Assembly (NCBI GenBank): GCA_965238215.1 | Contig: OZ250180.1 | Location: 2,790,001 to 2,854,000 of the forward strand | DNA: 64,000 nucleotides | From: JAPULR01 sp965238215 | GTDB taxonomy: Bacteria > Chloroflexota > Dehalococcoidia > Lucifugimonadales > GCA-2712585 | Reading direction: 5' to 3' | Shown: piece by piece, positions 25,974 to 33,976 of the stretch | Position numbering within the stretch: position 1 is the stretch's first letter | Layout: every line of letters begins with the position of its first letter | Notes under the pieces: generated by a model | Databases searched by the model: none | What the model saw: only the letters and a program-made list of their open reading frames with translations | What the model was told of the DNA's origin: nothing | Made by a program: the position numbers and the translations under genes

Positions 25974-26100
25974 CGAAAACCTCCCCGGTGGTTTTGTCTA
26001 TCCTGCGTCATGCAAGAAATGGGGCAGGCTTGGCGTATGCATTCGCCCCACAGTCTCATCTATAGTAATATGTAGGCATACCAATTACAAAGGAGGAGCA

Positions 26101-26544
26101 ATGAAGGCCATTCGAAGGGCGGAAGTCACCTGGGAAGGCAATCTGATAAAGGGCAAAGGCGCGGTGGACGCGACTTCCAGCGTGGCATTCACCGGGCTGC
26201 CCGTCACCTGGGCTTCCCGCACCGAAAAACCCGACGGTCGCACCAGCCCCGAGGAACTGGTTGCCGCCGCCCATGCCAGCTGCTACGCCATGGCCTTCTC
26301 CCACGGGCTGAACGAGGGCGGCGCTACCCCGCAAAAGCTTGAGGTCAGCGCCGAAGTCGTCTTCGGAATTGTGGACGGCGGCCCCAAGGTGGTGTCCAGC
26401 TCCCTAACGGTCAAGGGATGGGTGGATGACATCGACGCTGCCGGTTTCGCAGAGGCCGCCGAAGCCGCCAAGGACGGCTGCCCCATCTCCCAAGCCCTCA
26501 AGGGCAACGTCGAACTCAGCGTTCAGGCAACCCTGGCTTCATAG
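26101..26544 (+). CDS. OsmC/Ohr family peroxiredoxin-like protein
   Basis: 147 residues from ATG 26101, with AAAGGAGGA 5 bases upstream. The family reduces organic hydroperoxides through two conserved Cys, here Cys61 (AAHASCYAMAFSH) and Cys127 (KDGCPISQAL). The Glu of SPEELVAAA is also conserved. It is the OsmC subtype. Cytoplasmic, acting in oxidative stress defence. The divergent flavin monooxygenase could be a source of peroxide. Confidence 0.9.
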   Translation: MKAIRRAEVTWEGNLIKGKGAVDATSSVAFTGLPVTWASRTEKPDGRTSPEELVAAAHASCYAMAFSHGLNEGGATPQKLEVSAEVVFGIVDGGPKVVSSSLTVKGWVDDIDAAGFAEAAEAAKDGCPISQALKGNVELSVQATLAS

Positions 26545-26599
26545 CCCGCAACCATTTGTGAGTCCGACTTAGAGTCTGCGCCGCTCCACGCCTACAAAT

Positions 26600-26640
26600 C
26601 CCTTCCCCTTTGATGGGGGAAGGCTGGGTTGGGGGTGAAA
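26600..26640. repeat. Dispersed repeat (GATGGGGGAAGG type)
   Basis: TTCCCCTTTGATGGGGGAA hairpin followed by GGCTGGGTTGGGGGTG. Lies between convergent genes and may serve as a transcription end. Confidence 0.65.
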
Positions 26641-26644
26641 ACCC

Positions 26645-27229
26645 CTACCCTCCCGCCAGGTCCTTCTGAAGGTCCGTCACCGCTTCTCGAATGGTCCGAC
26701 GGTATCCCGACCTTTCCTGAGGCCGTTGCCCCGGCAGGCGGGGGTTCGGCACCGTCTTAACACATATCAGCGCCGGGCCCTCCTCGCTGAACACTTCACC
26801 GGCTCGGCCGTCGAAGTCCTCCAGATCGTCGAAGTTATAGACATTAGCATAGCCCGCGTCTTTAGCCATGCCAGCAAAGGAAATCACGTTCTGGCCAGGA
26901 ATGGGCTGCCCGCCCGTCGTCGCGTACATGCCATTCTCCAGCACGAAGTGGTACAGATTCCGGGGCTGCATGTTGCCAACGGTGGTCAGGGTCCCCAGGT
27001 TCATCAGAAGACTGCCGTCGCCGTCCAGGACAATGACCTTGGTGTCCGGCTGAGCCAAACAGACCCCCAATGCAAAAGAGGAACCCTTGCCCATCACCGT
27101 AGGCGACACGTCTCGGGTGGGCAGGGTGCTAACCTTAGGCCAGGCCACGCTGGCCCTCTCCACCGTCACAATTACCGCGTCCCCCCGGTGTTTCTGAATT
27201 ACCTCCATCATGTGAACCTGGTCTATCAT
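26645..27229 (-). CDS. TPP-binding protein, sulfopyruvate/phosphonopyruvate decarboxylase beta-like
   Basis: 194 residues from ATG 27229 (GGGAG upstream). It is only the PP half of a TPP enzyme: MGKGSSFALGVCLAQ, the TPP/Mg motif VLDGDGSLLMNLGTLTTVGN and LENGMYATTGGQ. This size and order match the beta subunit of split 2-oxo-acid decarboxylases such as sulfopyruvate decarboxylase. The alpha (Pyr) subunit is not adjacent, so it may be encoded elsewhere. A longer start (27292) is possible but lacks an RBS. Confidence 0.8.
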   Translation of the reverse strand: MIDQVHMMEVIQKHRGDAVIVTVERASVAWPKVSTLPTRDVSPTVMGKGSSFALGVCLAQPDTKVIVLDGDGSLLMNLGTLTTVGNMQPRNLYHFVLENGMYATTGGQPIPGQNVISFAGMAKDAGYANVYNFDDLEDFDGRAGEVFSEEGPALICVKTVPNPRLPGQRPQERSGYRRTIREAVTDLQKDLAGG

Positions 27230-27421
27230 GGCGTCTCCCTTCCGTACCGCATAAGCTACGACCCAGCGTCTCTCAGCGATCAACCGCTGCATCTGTTGTT
27301 GGGAGTGTAGAGACGAACCTATTCCCCGTCAAGGGAGGACTTTTCTGCGCAAAGCTAAGGGCAGCGTCCCCAATCCACCGCGCACCGGGAGAACCCCCAC
27401 CCAGCGCCGTGCCTCCTGCTT

Positions 27422-27536
27422 TTGACACGGACGGACAGGCTGTGTTAACTTGGTTCTTGAGCGGAGTCGATGCTAACACAAACATATAGGATTCGTAGTC
27501 GGGCGCACACCTCTGGGTGGAGCGCCCCTTCTTTAT
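27422..27536 (+). promoter_or_regulatory. Promoter and structured leader of the DEAD-box helicase gene
   Basis: Perfect TTGACA at 27422-27427, with a weak TTAACT 17 bases on. An inverted repeat TGTGTTA (27441-27447) / TAACACA (27474-27480) follows. A strong hairpin, GGGCGC (27501-27506) with GCGCCC (27522-27527) plus an inner CACC/GGTG stem, is followed by CTTCTTTAT directly before the GTG start. It looks like an attenuator. The rest of 27230-27421 holds no gene. Confidence 0.5.
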
Positions 27537-29006
27537 GTGCCGACCATCCGTCATTTCACTACACCGGAGGCCCTTTCCATTCTTCGACCAGTAATTCGCA
27601 AGTTCACCACCCTATTCTCTAGAGAGACCCCAGAGTCTCAACCTCCCGAATCCGACCTCACGGAAGATATACCAACCCCCACAAGCCCCGAATCCACAAC
27701 GCCCGCCGCCACCCAACTCCTTGCCAGCGCACCACCATCTCTGACCGCGACCGACCCGGAACCCGGGACCAACGGACAGAAACCCCGCCGTCGGCGTCGC
27801 CGCAGAGGAAAGCGCAAGCCACCCGCCGCCGTCATTGCCTCCGCTGTCTCCGCCAACGGCGTCGTACAGCACGAAGTTGAGGACATCCCCATCTCCCTCA
27901 ACTTCGGCGAAATTCCCGTCTCCCAGCCCGTAGCCCGCTCCCTCGCCGCCATGGGCTACCGTGAGCCGACGCCCATCCAGGCGGAAGTCATTCCTCTTGT
28001 GCAGTCAGGCCGAGACGTTGTCGGCCAGGCCCAAACGGGCACCGGCAAGACGGCCTCCTTCGGCATCCCTCTAGTTGAGATGGTTGACACTCAATCGCCC
28101 GACATCCAGGCATTAGTGTTGACCCCCACCCGGGAGCTTGCCATGCAGGTCAGGAACGAGCTCATTCGCCTCGGAGAGTACCGCGGCGTCAAGACAGTCG
28201 CCGTCTACGGCGGTCAGGCCATGAGCAAGCAGCTGACGGCCCTTAGCCGAAGTTCGCACATAGTCGTAGCCACTCCTGGCCGGCTCATGGACCACATGGA
28301 GCGCGGCACCGTCCGCCTCGATCAGATAAAGACCGCCGTCCTCGACGAAGCTGACCAGATGTTGGACATCGGTTTCGCCCCGGACATCGCGTACATCCTG
28401 CGACGCACCCCCCGCTCTCGACAGACCATGCTCTTTTCCGCCACCATGCCCGGTCCCATCCACAGGCTCGCCAACCGCTACATGCGCAGCCCCGCCTGGG
28501 TGCGTGTGGGCGGCGAGGCGGAGCCGGTGAAAGAAGTTCACCAAGTATACTACGAGGTGGCTGAACGGGACCGGACCAGGCTCCTCCAAGACCTCCTCCG
28601 AGATTCCGATGCCATTACCCAAGCTCTAATCTTCCGTCGCACCAAGGTTGGCGTCGACAAGCTGGAGCGCAGTCTGCAGCGGAGCGGATTCGACGCCCAG
28701 GCCATCCACGGCGACATGACCCAGGCCCAGCGCAACGCTGTCATGAATCGGTTTCGCGCCAAGGATCTCCGCATCATGGTGGCCACCAACGTCGCCTCCA
28801 GAGGGCTGGACATCCCCGCCGTGTCCCACGTCATCAACTACGACATGCCCGACAATCTGGAGGAGTACGTACACCGCATTGGTCGCACCGCCCGCATGGG
28901 ACGAACCGGCACCGCCATAATCTTCGTCTCCGAGTGGGACTTCGACACCCTGGACCTCATCCAAGCCCACGTCGGCGACCAGCTAGAGCAGGTAGCACCC
29001 ATCTAG
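27537..29006 (+). CDS. DEAD-box RNA helicase
   Basis: 489 residues. All helicase motifs are present: Q motif (FGEIPVSQPV...GYREPTPIQ), AQTGTGKT, PTRELAMQ, DEADQMLDIGF, SATMP, then the C-terminal RecA domain with NVASRGLDIP and HRIGRTARMGRTG. A low-complexity N-terminal extension of about 110 residues (Pro/Thr/Ser-rich, then RRRRRRGKRKPP) precedes the core and no long C-terminal RNA-binding tail follows. This is the reverse of CsdA-type enzymes. It probably unwinds structured RNA in ribosome assembly or cold adaptation. The start is GTG with a hairpin immediately upstream and no clear RBS; a later start is possible. Confidence 0.88.
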   Translation: MPTIRHFTTPEALSILRPVIRKFTTLFSRETPESQPPESDLTEDIPTPTSPESTTPAATQLLASAPPSLTATDPEPGTNGQKPRRRRRRRGKRKPPAAVIASAVSANGVVQHEVEDIPISLNFGEIPVSQPVARSLAAMGYREPTPIQAEVIPLVQSGRDVVGQAQTGTGKTASFGIPLVEMVDTQSPDIQALVLTPTRELAMQVRNELIRLGEYRGVKTVAVYGGQAMSKQLTALSRSSHIVVATPGRLMDHMERGTVRLDQIKTAVLDEADQMLDIGFAPDIAYILRRTPRSRQTMLFSATMPGPIHRLANRYMRSPAWVRVGGEAEPVKEVHQVYYEVAERDRTRLLQDLLRDSDAITQALIFRRTKVGVDKLERSLQRSGFDAQAIHGDMTQAQRNAVMNRFRAKDLRIMVATNVASRGLDIPAVSHVINYDMPDNLEEYVHRIGRTARMGRTGTAIIFVSEWDFDTLDLIQAHVGDQLEQVAPI

Positions 29007-29022
29007 CCGGTCGAAACCAGCG

Positions 29023-29622
29023 CTAGGTCAGGGAAACTCCCTTGGGGCGGTAGTCCCTGGGATCTTGGCACGCATCATAGGTATCTTTGTCGATTGGCCG
29101 CCAAGTCGTCCCCGGAACCCCTCTCCGTGAGCGTCTCCCAGGGCCAACCGGGTATCGTGACTCGAACGCCAACATCCTACTTTGCCCTTTGGCGATCTGC
29201 TTTGCTAAACGTATTGCAGGCCCGAAATCCGAGCCTTGGCTCACAATTATCGCAGCCTCATACTGATATTCGTAAGTGGCTCGGATCAAGTCAATGGCCA
29301 AGCTCACGTCCACACCCTTCTCCTGCCCTCCAACATTTACCCTGCCCCTGTAGACATGGATTCCCTGTCTCCGCAGATGCCTTATCTTGTTTGACCAGAA
29401 GCCATGCCAAAATTCCTGGTTAGGTCCGACCCTTGGATCGGGAACGCCCGTATAGAAGCGAATCTCCACAAGAGTTCGACCATCCTTCTCATTGACGAGA
29501 GCATTCGAAAGCTTCTTAACATCATAGCTAGGCCAACTGTAAACTGACCTTCCCACGGAACCCCAAGCTCTCTTTGCCAGATGGTAAAGGTTTTGGCCGT
29601 CTATGAATACTATGGTGCGCAT
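29023..29622 (-). CDS. NYN-domain (PIN-like) ribonuclease, LabA-type
   Basis: 199 residues. NYN domains are metal-dependent RNases. The acidic residues are in VFIDGQNLYH (Asp8), KGVDVSLAIDLI and SQGSDFGPAI, all three expected sites. The start ATG 29622 is the natural domain start (MRTIVFIDGQN). No RBS precedes it; instead TTTTTTAT and a long hairpin directly abut it, so translation may be leaderless or the gene is read through from upstream. It converges with the helicase gene, ending 16 bases from its stop. Confidence 0.85.
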   Translation of the reverse strand: MRTIVFIDGQNLYHLAKRAWGSVGRSVYSWPSYDVKKLSNALVNEKDGRTLVEIRFYTGVPDPRVGPNQEFWHGFWSNKIRHLRRQGIHVYRGRVNVGGQEKGVDVSLAIDLIRATYEYQYEAAIIVSQGSDFGPAIRLAKQIAKGQSRMLAFESRYPVGPGRRSRRGVPGTTWRPIDKDTYDACQDPRDYRPKGVSLT

Positions 29623-29624
29623 AT

Positions 29625-29678
29625 AAAAAACACCCGCCCGGGGCTGTGATGTACATCACAGCTGTACGGACGGGGCGG
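29625..29678 (-). terminator. Hairpin with T tract and CRP-like perfect palindrome
   Basis: On the minus strand an outer stem (CCGCCC/GGGCGG, 29634-29639 with 29673-29678) encloses the perfect 20-base palindrome GCTGTGATGTACATCACAGC (29643-29662), and six Ts (29625-29630) follow. It can end transcription of the M20 gene. The palindrome also fits the CRP-type site TGTGA-N6-TCACA. It lies directly against the NYN start codon. Confidence 0.65.
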
Positions 29679-29759
29679 AAGTGCAATCACAGTATCACCC
29701 AGCAGAACACCTGTCAACCTGTTCTGCTCAACGACACCCAGCCGTAGGGCTAGCTCCCC

Positions 29760-31118
29760 CTACCTCACCGCCAGCAGGTCATAAGCCAGCGCCAGCATTA
29801 TCTTGGTTCCGCTAACCAGGCTCTTGACGCCTATGGATTCGTCGGTGCCATGAACGTGGTCCAACAGGGAGTCGTCCTCAGGGTGAGAGCCGCTGAACCC
29901 ATAGGTGACCGTCCCCAGCGGACGCAGGAACCGCGAGTCTGTGAACCCCGTCGAAATCGACGGAATCCAGTTCAGGTCTCGCCTGTCCAAACTCAGACTT
30001 GTGGCCTCCCTGATGCGCCGCGCAAAATCCGTCTCGTAGTCGGAACTGTTCGGCACCGCCATATAGTCAATCTCCACGTCCACCCCTTTGATCCCTTCCA
30101 GAATCCCCTCCAACTCGCTCCTGGTATAAGCGTCGTCTTGGTGAGGAAGCGTTCGCACGTCGCACGTAATCCGGCAAAACTCCGGTACGCTGTTCGACTT
30201 GATCCCGCCCTCAATCATGGTTGGCGTCAGCGTCATGCGCGACAGCGCCCTCAAGATGGAACCCAACTGGCGATTCCGGCTGCCGACCTCTTCAATGATT
30301 GCGTCCACGTTTTCGGGCGTTGGCACGTCTTCAATGGCCATGCTCGACAGGTAGCTGAAAATGGACGAAGAAGTGTCCCGCTCCGCCTCGTAAGCCTCCA
30401 GCCGCTTCAGAATCTCCGCCACCTTGAAGTTCGCGTTGTCACCCAGCCAGGGCGTGGAGGCGTGGGCGCTGGTCCCCCGTACGTCCAGCTTCACCTCAAG
30501 CCGGCCCTTCTCCCCTACCCCCAGCAGGTAGGTCGTGGTTCCAGCCACGTTCAGGTGGGTCCCTCCCCCTTCGTTGACAGCCAGGGGAGCGCGAATCTTC
30601 TCTGGATGGTTCTCCGCCAGCCAGCCGAACCCGTACCGCCCACCGCTCTCCTCGTCGGCCCCCGAGGCTAGAATTAAGTTGTCCGAAAGCTCAACGCCGT
30701 TGCGTTGCAGCAGACTCATGGCCATCATCTGGCAGGCCAGCAGCCCCTTGCAGTCCGACGCTCCTCGTCCGTAGACCCGCCCATCGTCCACCTCCGCCCC
30801 AAAAGGCGCGTAGTTCCACTTGGCTTCGTCTTCCACAGGCACCACGTCCAGATGCGACATCAGCAGCAGCTTGTTCTGACCCGACGCGCCGGGCATTTGA
30901 GCGATGAGGTTCCCCCGGTCCTTGTCCGACTCCAGGATCTCCGACGAGATGCCCCGCTGTCCGAGCCATTGACGGGCGTAGTCCGCCGCTTCCGTCTCGT
31001 TTCCGGTAGGCATGAAGCCCGTGTTCACCGAAGGTATCCGCACCAGGTCTCTATGAAGACTTAGAAGCTCGTCAAAGTTCTGGTCCACCTGGGTCAACAG
31101 CGCGTCAAGCTGGGACAT
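29760..31118 (-). CDS. M20-family metallopeptidase/deacylase (canonical active site)
   Basis: 452 residues from ATG 31118 (GAGGAGG 7 bases upstream). All dinuclear-zinc residues are present: MSHLDVV (His89, Asp91), GRGASDCKG (Asp122), GADEESGG (Glu156-Glu157), and the late HVHGTDE His. Layout is of the ArgE/DapE/CPSA group, which hydrolyse N-acyl amino acids or dipeptides; length is slightly above average. Cytoplasmic. It follows the S51-like gene on the same strand by 58 bases, so both may be one transcript for peptide or acyl-amino-acid breakdown. Confidence 0.88.
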   Translation of the reverse strand: MSQLDALLTQVDQNFDELLSLHRDLVRIPSVNTGFMPTGNETEAADYARQWLGQRGISSEILESDKDRGNLIAQMPGASGQNKLLLMSHLDVVPVEDEAKWNYAPFGAEVDDGRVYGRGASDCKGLLACQMMAMSLLQRNGVELSDNLILASGADEESGGRYGFGWLAENHPEKIRAPLAVNEGGGTHLNVAGTTTYLLGVGEKGRLEVKLDVRGTSAHASTPWLGDNANFKVAEILKRLEAYEAERDTSSSIFSYLSSMAIEDVPTPENVDAIIEEVGSRNRQLGSILRALSRMTLTPTMIEGGIKSNSVPEFCRITCDVRTLPHQDDAYTRSELEGILEGIKGVDVEIDYMAVPNSSDYETDFARRIREATSLSLDRRDLNWIPSISTGFTDSRFLRPLGTVTYGFSGSHPEDDSLLDHVHGTDESIGVKSLVSGTKIMLALAYDLLAVR

Positions 31119-31176
31119 CGGACACCTCCTCAAATGATGATGTGTTTCTACTGATTTCTGCGCGTATGGGCGAGCT

Positions 31177-31872
31177 TCAAACCGCGGGACTAGCGGGAAA
31201 AAATTCGCCGGGGCCATATCGACGCCAATTACCCTGCCGGTAAAGCGTAACCCCACCCTCTCCCAACACCTCCCAACGGTCTTCCTTTAAAAGGCAGCAA
31301 CTCTGAGCGTCGATGCCCAGAACGTCGATCCCCTCCGGCAGAGCGCCCTTCAGACTTTCAGAAACCTCGGCCGGGTCTCGATTCTCGTGATGTGGAAGCA
31401 CCGCCACGCCTGGGCAAACACCCAGCCCCTCAACCCAACGCCCACCCCTCGGCGAGCGCATGAACTCCCCCATCACCATTGCACCTGCGCTGGACCCCGC
31501 CAGAATGCCACCCTCTCGCCTCCACTCCAAGACCTGTTCCAGCAGTAGCGAGCCCTTTAATACGCCGAGCAGATAGTCTGGACTACCACCGCTAAAGTAG
31601 ACGTGAGAGAAACCCTCCAGGGCTACCGCCAACTCAGGGACATTGGCATCCTGGCTATCAAGCACCATCAGCTTCAATGCCCGCGCCCCCAGGCTCGAGA
31701 AATGGGCGACGCCATTGGCAGCAGCCAAATCCGGCCTGCCATCGATCGCTGCGGTGGGAATAACCAGCACCGAGGCCTGTTCGGAGGCCGCCAGTTCCAG
31801 CAGTCCCCTATCCATCCCTCGACAGCCAGGACGAAACTCGTCGCCCCCCACCAACGCAATCGGCCCAAACAT
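31177..31872 (-). CDS. Peptidase S51 / cyanophycinase-like protein
   Basis: 231 residues. Class-I glutamine-amidotransferase-like fold with a Ser nucleophile elbow AGSSAGAMV (Ser128), FSGGSPDYLL before it, and a His in LPHHENRD. S51 enzymes (dipeptidase E, cyanophycinase) cut Asp-containing dipeptides or cyanophycin. No cyanophycin synthetase is nearby and the protein lacks a signal peptide. Divergent from the lactonase gene at 31963; the 90-base gap must hold both promoters. Confidence 0.8.
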   Translation of the reverse strand: MFGPIALVGGDEFRPGCRGMDRGLLELAASEQASVLVIPTAAIDGRPDLAAANGVAHFSSLGARALKLMVLDSQDANVPELAVALEGFSHVYFSGGSPDYLLGVLKGSLLLEQVLEWRREGGILAGSSAGAMVMGEFMRSPRGGRWVEGLGVCPGVAVLPHHENRDPAEVSESLKGALPEGIDVLGIDAQSCCLLKEDRWEVLGEGGVTLYRQGNWRRYGPGEFFPASPAV

Positions 31873-31962
31873 GGCCCTATCCTAACAGAATCCCAAGTTG
31901 TTGACGACGGCGTTGCCTTCGCCCTATCCTTGAATCACGTCAGAACGCCATCAGGAGACCTT

Positions 31963-32862
31963 TTGAACGAAGAACTTTCCCACATTCTAGAAATCACCTA
32001 CCCGGAGATGGCCGCCACCGGATTCCGGTTCACCGAAGGCCCACTGTGGGGCCCGGACGGGTTCATCTACTTCGTAGACATTCGCAGAAATCTTCAACTC
32101 CGCTGGAGCCGCTCCGCCGGCAGCCAGATAGTCCGACGGGACACCGGCGAGGGCAACGGCACAACCTTCGACGCAGAAAGTCGCATGATCATGTGCGAGG
32201 GGGAACGCCGCCGCGTCACCCGCAAAGAGCATGACGGTCGGTGGGTGGATATCGCCAGCAGTTTCGACGGTAAGCGCCTTAACCGCCCCAACGACGTCCT
32301 CTGCCGCTCCGACGGCCTCATCTATTTCACCGACCCCGCAGGCCGGCTGTCGGTTGAAGAGCGCGAGTTGGATTTCGCCGGCGTTATGATGATTTCTAAC
32401 GACGGCCGCCTCTCCGTTGCCACCGACGAGTGCGAGTATCCCAACGGCCTCGCCTTCTCCCCCGACGAAAAGACCATGTATGTTGCCATCAGCCGCCTCG
32501 ACGAGGGCTGTATCGCCGAGAAGGATCGGGGCGAAGTGTGCCGCCACCAGTACATACGCGCCTTCGACGTTCAGCCTGACGGCTCCCTGTCCAACAACCG
32601 CATTTTCGCCGATATGTCCTCAGCCGAAGATGGCGTGCCCGACGGCATGAAGGTGGACGTGGAGGGCCGCATCTTCTGCACCGGTGCAGGTGGATGCTGG
32701 ATCTTCGACCCCCAGGGCAACCACCTGGGTACAATCAAATTGCCGGAAGTTCCCGCCAACCTGGCCTTCGGCGGGCCTGACCGGCGCGACCTCTTCTTTA
32801 CCGCCCGCACCTCCCTCTACCTGCTGCGAACTCACAAACCCGGACTACCCGGCCATCCCTAA
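31963..32862 (+). CDS. SMP-30/gluconolactonase-type hydrolase
   Basis: 299 residues. The start is TTG 31963, because AGGAG lies about 6 bases upstream and similarity begins just after. Six-bladed propeller of the SMP-30/LRE family with the metal ligands FTEGPLWGPDG (Glu), RLNRPNDVL (Asn), YPNGLAFSPD (Asn) and DGMKVDVEGRIF (Asp). The family hydrolyses sugar lactones or related esters. The selenoprotein-like gene follows after 46 bases on the same strand and probably shares the transcript. Confidence 0.87.
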   Translation: MNEELSHILEITYPEMAATGFRFTEGPLWGPDGFIYFVDIRRNLQLRWSRSAGSQIVRRDTGEGNGTTFDAESRMIMCEGERRRVTRKEHDGRWVDIASSFDGKRLNRPNDVLCRSDGLIYFTDPAGRLSVEERELDFAGVMMISNDGRLSVATDECEYPNGLAFSPDEKTMYVAISRLDEGCIAEKDRGEVCRHQYIRAFDVQPDGSLSNNRIFADMSSAEDGVPDGMKVDVEGRIFCTGAGGCWIFDPQGNHLGTIKLPEVPANLAFGGPDRRDLFFTARTSLYLLRTHKPGLPGHP

Positions 32863-32908
32863 TACAACGCACCAACCACAAGAATCCGCCAATCATTAGG
32901 AGGCATCC

Positions 32909-33634
32909 TTGACCACCGTTTCGCAGAGCTACCCTAAAGTTGGAGACCAAGCCCCCGACTTCACCCTGCCATCCTTAGACGGCGAACCAATATCCCTTTC
33001 CTCTTACAGGGGAAGAAAAATCATCGTCTTCATGTGGGCCTCTTGGTGAGGATGTCGTGGCCAGCTGCCAGTTTGGCAGCAGTTCTATCAGGAACACCGG
33101 TCCAAGGGTTTGGAGATTCTTTCCGTGGCCATCGACGCTCAGGGCGCGGAGATGGCGCGGCCCTTCGTGGAATCCGCCGGCGCCACCTTCCCAACGGTGG
33201 TGGACCGCAATAACCTCCTCAGCCGCAACTACGGCTTCAAGGCCATCCCCAACGCCCTTTTCATAGACGAGGGCGGGAGCATCCGATACCTCAAGTACAG
33301 CGGCTTCGACATCATTAAGTCTGAGTTCAAACGCGCCGCCGAAGCGTGGGTCGCCACCGGCCAAGCGCCAACTTCAGCTTCACCGCAGAAGGCCAATGGC
33401 ACCGACTCGGAAAGCATCCATAGCGAGGCCGTCCGCCTCTTCGACAGGGGCATGAAGCTATACGGCCGAGGCCAAGTCGAGGAAGCCCTAACCCTCTGGA
33501 GACAGGGCGTTGCCCTGGAGCCGGACAACTACGTCATCCGCAAGCAGATATGGGCCGTCGAGCACCCCGACAGGTTCTACGCGGGCGACGTGGACTACGA
33601 GTGGCAGAAGGAACAGCTGTCCAAGGGCCTCTAA
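32909..33634 (+). CDS. TlpA/AhpC-like thiol oxidoreductase, probable selenoprotein (in-frame UGA), with TPR tail
   Basis: Reading from TTG 32909 (AGGAGG 5 bases upstream) gives a thioredoxin-fold protein interrupted only by TGA at 33047-33049, then open to 33634: 241 residues. The UGA falls on the first redox residue, WASW-U-GCRGQLP (Sec47, Cys49), where TlpA-like proteins have WASWCGPCR. Conserved features lie on both sides: VGDQAPDFTLPSLDG before, the cis-Pro region FKAIPNALFIDEGG after. Residues about 155-205 form a TPR-like helical repeat. A 7-pair hairpin sits at SECIS distance after the UGA. The motif is U-x-C rather than C-x-x-C. A conventional gene finder would report only a truncated protein starting near 33110. 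A nonsense mutation is the alternative. Confidence 0.78.
33047..33083 (+). promoter_or_regulatory. Putative bacterial SECIS element downstream of UGA
   Basis: UGA at 33047-33049, then a perfect stem GCTGCCA (33064-33070) / TGGCAGC (33074-33080) with loop GTT. The loop G is 22 bases after the UGA, within the range known for bacterial SECIS hairpins recognised by SelB, and the loop begins with the GU they favour. Confidence 0.7.
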
Positions 33635-33976
33635 CCCACCCTCCGAGCTATCCTAAATAATCGAGTTGAAGCACATTATGTCAGGCCGTCCCTCGTCGGC
33701 GGCCAAACTCGGTTACAGCCTCCCCCCTCCGTAGGGGCGGTTCGGGAACCGCCCGTCCCCCTTTCTCCGTAGGGACTATTTCTTGCGAGGGCCCTTGCAC
33801 TATCCCTTAGTCGTTCCCGCGCTCACCCCTCATTCCCACACCCTCACCCGTTATTCCCGCGCAGGAGGGAATCCACAGGCCCATGAATTCATGGACAATG
33901 GATTATTACACACTCTCCCTGTGGCCAACCCTGCCTCTCCCTCGCCTCCGTCAACACCCCAACGCGCATCCCTAGC
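33635..33976. repeat. Intergenic stretch with dispersed repeats
   Basis: No gene is seen. It contains a GTAGGGGCGGTTCGGGAACC-type palindrome (about 33732-33755, centre CGG instead of CGCG) and a CCCGCGCAGGAGGGAATCC-type repeat (about 33847-33866). Confidence 0.65.

Noticed and set aside
33047..33049. UGA decoded as Trp or a code change
   Set aside because: Many genes here end in TGA (for example 53613-53615) and use TGG for Trp, so a general reassignment is not supported.
33110..33634. Stand-alone 174-codon gene starting at GTG/ATG inside the thioredoxin domain
   Set aside because: It would begin in the middle of a thioredoxin fold. Conserved sequence continues upstream in the same frame through the UGA.
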